A stretch of 38,358 nt of DNA from Myxococcota bacterium (GTDB lineage: Bacteria; Myxococcota_A; UBA9160; UBA4427). The DNA lies in assembly GCA_029941885.1 (NCBI GenBank), contig JAPYTP010000037.1:1-38358 (forward strand). Direction: 5' to 3'. Of the stretch, positions 32,482 through 38,358 are shown one piece after another. The notes under the pieces are model-generated. The model saw nothing but the letters and a program-made list of their open reading frames with translations. It made no database searches and had not been told where the DNA came from. Within the stretch, counting starts at the first letter, position 1. Each line of letters starts with the position of its first letter. The translations under genes and the position numbers were made by a program.

Positions 32482-34278
32482 ATGTTTCGGATCGGGATAA
32501 TCGTGCTGGCGCTGTACGGGCTCGCCCCAGGGGTCGCATCCGCCGGCGAGACCCCATCCCAAGATCGGAAGATCGAGCGCCTCGTGGATTATTCCCGGCG
32601 CGGCTCGGGAGCGGGTCCGAATTCGCCCCGAGCGACCGGGCCGGGATCCGCGGCTTTCGACCAATCCTATGACCTGCATCCGGCGCAGGGTTCGGGGGGT
32701 GCACTCGTGCTCTTCGTGCACAGTCGCTTCTGGAACGAGCGGCAGCCGGATTCATTAGTCGAGCGCGGTTTCGTCCGTGGCCTCGTTCGAGCCGGTCATT
32801 CGGTCGCGGTGTTGCGTCATCGACTCGGTGAAAAGGGTCGTCATCCCATCGCGGTGCAGGATGTTGCGCGCGCGGTCGCGTCATTGCTCGATCGCGTCGA
32901 GGCGGGCGAGTTCGATTCGGATCGAGTCTTTCTCGCCGGCCACTCGTCCGGTGCCCAGCTCGCCCTGCTCGTGGCGCTCGACCCTCGATGGCTCGCGCGT
33001 GAGGGGAAGGACGCGAGGGCGCTCGCGGGGGTCCTATCTCTTTCCGGCATCGTCGATCTCGCCGCGGATGCCGTCGGGAGCGACGAGGAAGAGCGGATGA
33101 TTCTCGCGGCCTTTGCCGACTCGAAAGCGCGCCGTGCGGCTTCGCCGAGCGAGTACGTAAATCCCGACCTACCCGCAATCCTGCTGCTCAATGCAGCTCG
33201 TGACATTCCGGGCTATCTCGGAGCAGCGCGACGTTATGCGAAGAAGGCGCGGGCTGCGGGCCAACCGGCGATCGAGAACCTCGTGGCGGTGGGTCGAGAC
33301 CACTACTCGATTCTCGACCTCGCGACGTCCGGGGGAGTCCATCACGTCTTCGAATTCCTGGAAAGCCGACCGCGCGAGGGAATCTTGCCGGAGATGTGGA
33401 GTATCGCCTCGACCTGGCGTGATCCGGAACTCTCGACCGAAGAGTTCCACCTGCGCTACGACGGGTTGGTGCGAGAGTACGAAGCGGATCGACGGATCGT
33501 CGAGGTTGCCAACCTCCCCTTTCGAACGAAGCCCGGAGCGCCGATTCGCCTGCGCTTTTCGCGCTACAAGGCGATCGATCTCGTTGCACTCCTCGAGGCG
33601 ATGGGTCCGAGTCGGATCGGGTCGGGGGAATGGCTCGAAGTGACGAACGCTCGAGGCGAGAAGGCGTTCTTTTCGATGTCGCGAATTCGGGAACTCGCGC
33701 CCCGAGTCGTGATCGGCGTAGACGATGAACGAAACCTCTTCAGGGCGACAGATCTCTATCACACCCGTCGGCGCTACACGTGGGTCGATGCCGCGGCCTC
33801 GCGTGTCGACATGGCGCGGCCCCTAGGCGCGTTTCTCTATTTCTCGGGAGAGGAACCCTCGAACACCGAGTCGAGTACGCTAGTCGGTCGTTATTCGCTC
33901 ACGATCGATTCCTTTCGTCGTCGTCAGAGTGATCCTCTCGAAGCCCTCGCGGATCTGCCGACCCTCGTGCGCGAGACGCTCGTCTCGGAGCACACGTGCA
34001 TCTCTTGCCATCGATTTCGAGAGGTCGGTGGACGAGCCTTTCATATTCGTGCGAGGGACGGAAAATCGATGGGAGGGCACGCGCTTCCCCTCGAACGTTA
34101 TCCCGCCGTCGTCTGGAAACGCTTCGTTTACGATCAGAGGCGGGTCGCGGAGGAGGTTGGAGCGAACGCGGTCGATCTCGCTCCGCCCGTGGCCCGGGCG
34201 CTCTACGATTTCGTCGTCGCGGAGCGCAACCGCCGGCGTCTCGAGCCCTGGAACCGACCCGATCGCGAACGTGACTAG
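32482..34278 (+). CDS. Exported alpha/beta hydrolase fused to a CXXCH (haem c) C-terminal domain
   Basis: A 598-residue protein with a signal peptide (MFRIGIIVLALYGLAPGVAS, cleavage probably after ASA). Residues about 70-290 are an alpha/beta hydrolase: LVLFVHSRFW, the nucleophile elbow GHSSGAQLAL (Ser155), a probable acid in AARDIPGYLG, and His274 in GRDHYSILDL, in the order of esterases of the BD-FAE type. Residues about 300-495 match no domain I know. CISCH at 506-510, in SEHTCISCHRFREVGG, is a haem c attachment motif; KSMGGHALP downstream could offer an axial Met. Export and haem attachment both fit the periplasm. GGAGGG precedes the ATG at 32482. An oxidative or redox-coupled esterase is only a guess. 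Confidence 0.8.
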   Translation: MFRIGIIVLALYGLAPGVASAGETPSQDRKIERLVDYSRRGSGAGPNSPRATGPGSAAFDQSYDLHPAQGSGGALVLFVHSRFWNERQPDSLVERGFVRGLVRAGHSVAVLRHRLGEKGRHPIAVQDVARAVASLLDRVEAGEFDSDRVFLAGHSSGAQLALLVALDPRWLAREGKDARALAGVLSLSGIVDLAADAVGSDEEERMILAAFADSKARRAASPSEYVNPDLPAILLLNAARDIPGYLGAARRYAKKARAAGQPAIENLVAVGRDHYSILDLATSGGVHHVFEFLESRPREGILPEMWSIASTWRDPELSTEEFHLRYDGLVREYEADRRIVEVANLPFRTKPGAPIRLRFSRYKAIDLVALLEAMGPSRIGSGEWLEVTNARGEKAFFSMSRIRELAPRVVIGVDDERNLFRATDLYHTRRRYTWVDAAASRVDMARPLGAFLYFSGEEPSNTESSTLVGRYSLTIDSFRRRQSDPLEALADLPTLVRETLVSEHTCISCHRFREVGGRAFHIRARDGKSMGGHALPLERYPAVVWKRFVYDQRRVAEEVGANAVDLAPPVARALYDFVVAERNRRRLEPWNRPDRERD

Positions 34279-34461
34279 ACAGGTGTGACCCCAGCGCCCC
34301 GTTCTCGTCCCGCGGGGCCAGGTCGGAGCGGTCGAGTGGGCGCCTTCGGTGACGCTGCACGCAGCCGCATCGCTTGAGTGCCGCGGGCGAGCGGGGTACG
34401 TTGCGCGGCCCGAAACCAAACCCCCAGTCACACCGTGGCTGGCTTGATAGGAATCGTCCGC

Positions 34462-35700
34462 ATGTCGAATTCGCAGCCATCCCCCCTGGCCGGCGTCCGG
34501 GTCATCGAGAGCTCCATGCTCGGCCCCGCCGGTATCACGACCCACCTCGCCGATCTCGGTGCGGACGTCATCAAGGTCGAGCCGCCCCAGGGCGACTATA
34601 TCCGCGAAATGACCTGGCCGATCGTCGAGGGCGTTTCCCTTATGCATCTCCACTTGAATCGTGGCAAGAAGAGCATCGCCCTCGATCTCAAGAACCCCGA
34701 AGCGGTTCAGATCTACAAGGATCTCGTAGCGACTGCCGATTGTGTCGTCGAGGCGATGCGACCCGGTTCGCTGGCACGTCGTGGACTCGGCTACGACGAT
34801 CTCAAGGAGATCAACCCCAAGATCGTTTTCTGCAACATCTCGGGCTACGGCATGACCGGTCCGTACCAGAATCTCCCGGCCCACGGCGTCGCATTCGATA
34901 CGTGGGCAGGGATCATTCGGCCCGAATACGACGAGGATGGCTACTGCCATATCCCCGAGCATGCTTCGATCGGCATTCATGCCGGTCCGATCTTCGGTGC
35001 CTTCGGGATCCTCGCAGCAATCGTTCGTGCGCGTGAGACAGGTGAAGGGGCATTCCTCGAAGTCGGTCAGTCCGACGCCGCCGCGTACATGGATTGGTAT
35101 CGATCGGAATCGTTCATGGCCTACCGCCGGCCCGAGGACGTCGTCACCGGTAATAAGGCCGACAACTACGAGCGGCGTGCGGTCGGAACAGCGGGAATGA
35201 AAGAGGGCGTCCGCTATCAGATGTACGACGCGAGCGACGGTGTCGTCATGATCATGTGTTCCGAGCAGGCATTCTGGAAGAACTTCTGTGAGGTCGTGGG
35301 GAGAATGGATCTCTTCGAAAAGTGGCCGGGCTCGAAATATGCCGACCATGCACGCAACAATCGTGAACTACAGGCCGAACTCAAGAGCATTTTCACGACG
35401 AAGACCTGCCAGGAGTGGGTCGATCTCGGGAACGAGAAGAATTTCCCGATGGCTCCCGTCAACACGCCGGAAAACATCGTCGACGATCCTCAGTTCAAGG
35501 ACCGTTTCGATATCTTGCCGCACGAGACGCACGGGGCCGACATGTTGCCCTTTCCGGTGCAATTCGTTGGGGAAGAAATTCCTGCACCGACCAAAGCGCC
35601 GAGCGTCGGTGAGCATTGCGCGAAAGTACTCGGCGACGTCCTCGGCTATGACGAGGCGAAGGTCGAGGAATTAAAGGGGAAGGGTGCCTTCGGCGGCTGA
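34462..35700 (+). CDS. CaiB/BaiF (class III) CoA-transferase family protein
   Basis: A 412-residue class III CoA-transferase. The N-terminal motif is LAGVRVIESSMLGPAGITTH, with LADLGADVIKVEPPQGDYIR and LNRGKKSIALDLKNPEA. FLEVGQSDAAAYM holds Asp205, the position of the catalytic Asp of formyl-CoA transferase that forms the acyl-enzyme. The C-terminal part (VNTPENIVDDPQFKDR) binds CoA. It moves CoA between carboxylic acids; the substrate is unknown. The ATG at 34462 has AGGA upstream and is preferred to an in-frame ATG 28 codons earlier. It overlaps the next gene by 17 bases, so the two are co-translated. The 34279-34461 gap shows nothing. Confidence 0.92.
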   Translation: MSNSQPSPLAGVRVIESSMLGPAGITTHLADLGADVIKVEPPQGDYIREMTWPIVEGVSLMHLHLNRGKKSIALDLKNPEAVQIYKDLVATADCVVEAMRPGSLARRGLGYDDLKEINPKIVFCNISGYGMTGPYQNLPAHGVAFDTWAGIIRPEYDEDGYCHIPEHASIGIHAGPIFGAFGILAAIVRARETGEGAFLEVGQSDAAAYMDWYRSESFMAYRRPEDVVTGNKADNYERRAVGTAGMKEGVRYQMYDASDGVVMIMCSEQAFWKNFCEVVGRMDLFEKWPGSKYADHARNNRELQAELKSIFTTKTCQEWVDLGNEKNFPMAPVNTPENIVDDPQFKDRFDILPHETHGADMLPFPVQFVGEEIPAPTKAPSVGEHCAKVLGDVLGYDEAKVEELKGKGAFGG

Positions 35701-36247
35701 TACCGAACGAGCGCTGGCCGATCTCTACGCGCTCCATGAGGAGATCGACCGCGAGGCCGATCTGCTGGCCCGACAACACGCGGAGCGGCTGCAATGTCGT
35801 CGCGGTTGCTCGGCGTGTTGCCTCGACGACCTGACTGTAGAACTCGTCGAGGCGGAGCGGATTCGCCGTGCCCACCCGGAACTGCTCCGAGCCGGCGTGC
35901 CCCATTCGATTGGTGCCTGCGCTTTCCTCGACGAAGATGGGAGCTGCCGCATCTACGCCGATCGTCCTTCGGTGTGTCGGAGTCAGGGTCTTCCGCTGCG
36001 ATTCCTCTTCGAGAACGACGAGGACGAGATCGAAGAACGGCGAGATATCTGTCCACTCAATCTCGAAGCCGGCCCCCCACTCGAACAGCTTGCCGAGGAG
36101 GACTGTTGGCTCCTTGGTCCAATCGAGCTCCGGCTTGGATCGATCGCCGATGCTTTTTCGGGCGAGGAAGCTCGCGGCAAGGGCGGGCGGATCGCCTTGC
36201 GGACCCTCTTCGAGCGAGCGCTGCGCATGACCGGAGGCTCGTGCTAG
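35684..36247 (+). CDS. YkgJ-like cysteine cluster (Zn/Fe-chelating) protein
   Basis: A 187-residue protein with the YkgJ cluster pattern: QCRRGCSACCLDD near 37-49, then IGACAFLDEDGSCRIYADRP and SVCRSQGLPLRF. The eight spaced cysteines bind metal, probably iron-sulphur or zinc. The start is a GTG with GGGAAG immediately upstream, inside the end of the CoA-transferase gene. Its function is not established, although family members are linked to radical or maturase chemistry. The C-terminal half is acidic and lacks known motifs. Its stop overlaps the stop of the convergent nucleotidyltransferase gene by four bases. Confidence 0.85.
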   Translation: MPSAADTERALADLYALHEEIDREADLLARQHAERLQCRRGCSACCLDDLTVELVEAERIRRAHPELLRAGVPHSIGACAFLDEDGSCRIYADRPSVCRSQGLPLRFLFENDEDEIEERRDICPLNLEAGPPLEQLAEEDCWLLGPIELRLGSIADAFSGEEARGKGGRIALRTLFERALRMTGGSC

Positions 36248-37155
36248 GCCTTCGGCTCGACATCCAGTCGAGATCGTACCTGCTCGGTCGAAAGTCCCCC
36301 GCTCCCGTCGAATCGGAAGTCGAGAAGCCAGCGAACACGATCGGTCGGAACGCTCGGATGCGCCCTCTCGACGGCGGCGATCAATTCGAGTAGATCCGCA
36401 CGAAGCTCGGCGACTCGGTTGGCGTCCGGGTCCCGCAAGAGCTCTTGCAGGGTATCGCCCAGGCGCGGGGGTTTCGCCGAACAGCGCTCGAGCACGTCGA
36501 GGGCGCCCTTCTGTTCGGCCTCGGGGTGGAAGTAGCGTCGATTGAGGGCAGCAACGCAAGCGATCGACTGGGCGCAGATCCGGAGCAGTACGTCCGCGAA
36601 GCCAACGGCATCCCGACGCTCACGGCACATCTCGAGGAGTGCGAGAGGTGGGAAGTGGAGAAACGCCTGAAGGGCCTGTTCGGCCAGGGCCTCGGGATAA
36701 GCGAGGGCCTGATCGCGCAATCGCTTGATCTCCGAATCGCCGCGAAGCGGTACGAGTTCGCTCATCGCAGCGAGGTTCTTGAAGCCCTCGACGCTGATTT
36801 CGTGCCGCTGGACGACTTCACGGGTCAGCTCATCCTGGGAGGACAGGAGTTCGTGGGCGATGTCGACCTTGGTGTCCTCGACGAAGATCTGCTCGAGGCC
36901 ATCGCCGTTCTCGTCGATTCCGGTGAAGATGAACCGGCGCCCGCCGATTGATTCCGTGGGCGCGGTCTCGAAGGCATCTCGTTGGGGTCGCTTCCAGAAG
37001 AGGTAGAGATCGAGGTCGGATTGGTCGTCCGCTGTTCCCCGCGCGACCGAGCCGCAGCAGCCCGCGGCAACGAGATCGGAATTTTCCGCGTAGATCCCGA
37101 CGATCCGGTGCGCGAGGTCGAGGCGAGATCGAGTTGCATCGGTTCTGGGAATCAT
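36244..37155 (-). CDS. Nucleotidyltransferase-fold protein
   Basis: A 303-residue protein with a DNA-polymerase-beta-like nucleotidyltransferase domain. GSVARG is at 35-40; the two Asp of the catalytic pair are D47 and D49 in SDLDLYLFW; the third is probably D98 in TKVDIAHEL. A helical C-terminal domain of about 190 residues follows, as in aminoglycoside or lincosamide adenylyltransferase relatives and MNT antitoxins. No HEPN partner gene is adjacent, so a toxin-antitoxin pair is unlikely. The ATG at 37155 is chosen because it starts the conserved fold; its ribosome-binding site is weak. The substrate is unknown. Confidence 0.82.
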   Translation of the reverse strand: MIPRTDATRSRLDLAHRIVGIYAENSDLVAAGCCGSVARGTADDQSDLDLYLFWKRPQRDAFETAPTESIGGRRFIFTGIDENGDGLEQIFVEDTKVDIAHELLSSQDELTREVVQRHEISVEGFKNLAAMSELVPLRGDSEIKRLRDQALAYPEALAEQALQAFLHFPPLALLEMCRERRDAVGFADVLLRICAQSIACVAALNRRYFHPEAEQKGALDVLERCSAKPPRLGDTLQELLRDPDANRVAELRADLLELIAAVERAHPSVPTDRVRWLLDFRFDGSGGLSTEQVRSRLDVEPKA

Positions 37156-37244
37156 CGTTCGCGAGCGTACCGGTGATCTCTTGATCGGCAATGGAGGATT
37201 CGCGAAGGCCGATTCGGTGCTGGCGCTCGCCACACCGCCGTGGG

Positions 37245-37862
37245 CTACCCGGGGATTTCCATCCCACGCGCGACCGCCGGGCGTACGGCGATCCGGTCGA
37301 GCCAGTCGACGAGACGGGGGCGGCTCGTGATCCAGTCGGCACCCATATTCTGGGCAATGCGCAGCCAGGGGAAATGCATGATGTCGCCGATCGTGTAGTC
37401 GCCCGTGAGATAGTCGCGGTTCCCGTTCTCGAGAATGCGGTCGAGGACACCGCAGAGCCGGTTCATCTCCCTGCCGAAGATTTCGATCATCTCCTGGTTC
37501 TTGTCGCCCTCTTTCCGGAGCGCGGCTCCGAAGCGAGCGAGATTGGGGCCGACACCGCCGATCTGAAAGAAGGCGAATTGGATCGCCTCCATCCGCTTTG
37601 CCGGGTCCCTCGGCAGGATTCGACCGTCTCGATCATGTCTCTCGCCGAGAGGGAGCAGGATCGCGCCACTCTCCCAGATCGTCTGACCGCCCTCGTCGAT
37701 CGCTGGGATCTTGTGGTTCGGATTGACGGCGAGAAATGCGTCACTGAACTGCTCTTCTGCGCCCGTATCGATCGGAAGCACTTCGTACTCTACGCCGAGT
37801 TCTTCGAGTGCGATCGAAACCTTGCGACCGTTGGGCGTCTTCCAGGTATGGAGCTTGATCAT
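37245..37862 (-). CDS. YfcG-like glutathione S-transferase
   Basis: A 205-residue GST. MIKLHTWKTPNGRKVSIALE is the TPNGxK motif of the YfcG/Ure2p-like class, whose members reduce disulphides with glutathione. NPNHKIPAIDEGGQTIWESG holds the cis-Pro and glutathione-binding Glu-Ser pair. The helical domain ends with YLTGDYTIGDIMHFPWLRIA. AGGAAA precedes the ATG at 37862. It lies upstream of the nucleotidyltransferase gene in the same direction with an 89-base gap, and divergent from the carboxymuconolactone-type gene. The 37863-38142 gap shows no clear promoter. Confidence 0.9.
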   Translation of the reverse strand: MIKLHTWKTPNGRKVSIALEELGVEYEVLPIDTGAEEQFSDAFLAVNPNHKIPAIDEGGQTIWESGAILLPLGERHDRDGRILPRDPAKRMEAIQFAFFQIGGVGPNLARFGAALRKEGDKNQEMIEIFGREMNRLCGVLDRILENGNRDYLTGDYTIGDIMHFPWLRIAQNMGADWITSRPRLVDWLDRIAVRPAVARGMEIPG

Positions 37863-38142
37863 GGATTTCCTTTCGGGTTGCGCCGCGAAGACTATCAGGG
37901 GTCCCATCCAGGGTCCGTGCTGATCGACTGACTCGGGCCCGCTTCAGGAACCCATCGGCCGCGAGGGCTTCCGGGAATCTTTCAGCGAGCCATCGGGGCG
38001 GGTACTCGGTTGCTCGACCGACGGCCGCCACATCGCGTTCGTCGCTGTCGGCAGTGCGTTCACGTGGGCGTTCATGAGGTCGGTCGGGAGGGGGTTGCGA
38101 TAGGATCAAATCGGACGCAACCCGCACGAGGAGTACGAATCG

Positions 38143-38358
38143 ATGAGTGAAGATGGTGATCTGCGCGAACGGGCACTCGGTGTGATGGCGAAACTTTTCA
38201 AGGGCGGGGTCAAGGGAGACACGATGCCGGCTCGCGAACTCGCTCCCGAGTTCTTCGATCTCGCGAGTACGTTCTGCTTCGGTGGATTCTGGTCGCGACC
38301 CCAGCTCGACCTTCGTAGCCGAAGCCTCGTCACCGTCGCACAGCTCGCCGCCCTGGGT
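38143..38358 (+). CDS. Carboxymuconolactone decarboxylase family protein, N-terminal part
   Basis: The first 72 codons run to the window edge without a stop. FFDLASTFCFGGFWSRPQLD and LRSRSLVTVAQLAALG match the start of the CMD/AhpD-like fold, where the FG.xWSRPxLDLRTRxL signature precedes the catalytic region. GAGGAG lies ten bases upstream of the ATG. Whether it is a lactone decarboxylase or an AhpD-like peroxidase depends on the C-terminal half, which is outside the window. Confidence 0.85.
   Translation, partial: MSEDGDLRERALGVMAKLFKGGVKGDTMPARELAPEFFDLASTFCFGGFWSRPQLDLRSRSLVTVAQLAALG

Noticed and set aside
36244-37155. Nucleotidyltransferase as an MNT antitoxin of a HEPN-MNT pair
   Set aside because: No HEPN-like small gene lies adjacent, and the C-terminal helical domain is too long for an MNT antitoxin.
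37191-37931. Long open frame opposite the YfcG-like GST gene
   Set aside because: It is a shadow: the minus-strand GST has clear motifs and a ribosome-binding site, and this frame has none.

Overview
The window comes from a GC-rich bacterium, most likely a member of the lineages once grouped as Deltaproteobacteria (Myxococcota or a relative). That placement is an inference from gene content: PilT-type ATPases with helical N-terminal extensions, an HAE3-type RND exporter, a PspA gene coupled to 2TM-domain histidine kinases and an NtrC-type regulator, DUF2889/DUF938/DUF3604/DUF2914 proteins, and lipid-type accessory enzymes. No rRNA, tRNA, CRISPR array, phage gene, transposase or integrase was found. 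The genes look chromosomal and vertically inherited, apart from one very AT-rich patch at about 24.4 kb.

Layout. 0-8.8 kb: the 5' end of an alpha/beta hydrolase, yhbY, two PilT/PilU-like ATPases without other pilus genes, an RND exporter followed by a small secreted protein, a DUF938 methyltransferase, and a convergent DUF2889/monooxygenase pair. 8.9-13.9 kb: the most coherent module, an apparent operon of two paralogous membrane histidine kinases, a sigma-54-dependent response regulator and a PspA/IM30 protein, preceded by a near-consensus -24/-12 promoter and TGCAG-type half-sites. This looks like a membrane-stress system in which a two-component relay replaces PspF/PspBC. 13.9-20.3 kb: rpmB, an orphan ECF sigma factor behind a palindrome array, an exported DUF3604 protein, a GST, the zinc-ligand-free ribosomal proteins L31B and S14, and a diguanylate cyclase broken by two frameshifts, one in a nine-base homopolymer.

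20.4-31.8 kb: valS, a TesB-type thioesterase, a TetR regulator behind the AT-rich island, a secreted DUF2914 protein, a histidine phosphatase, a tandem cyclic-nucleotide-binding protein behind a dyad-rich leader, a lipoprotein M48 protease, and gpmI. 31.8-38.4 kb: a MarR repressor divergent from an exported alpha/beta hydrolase that also carries a CXXCH haem-c motif, with palindromes between them; then a class III CoA-transferase, a YkgJ-like cysteine-cluster protein, a nucleotidyltransferase, a YfcG-like GST and the start of a carboxymuconolactone decarboxylase-family gene.

The strongest candidates for something undescribed are the sigma-54/2TM-kinase/PspA module and the MarR-controlled hydrolase-cytochrome fusion. 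All functions are assigned by reading motifs. No database search was run, and start codons were chosen from ribosome-binding sites and family N-termini.
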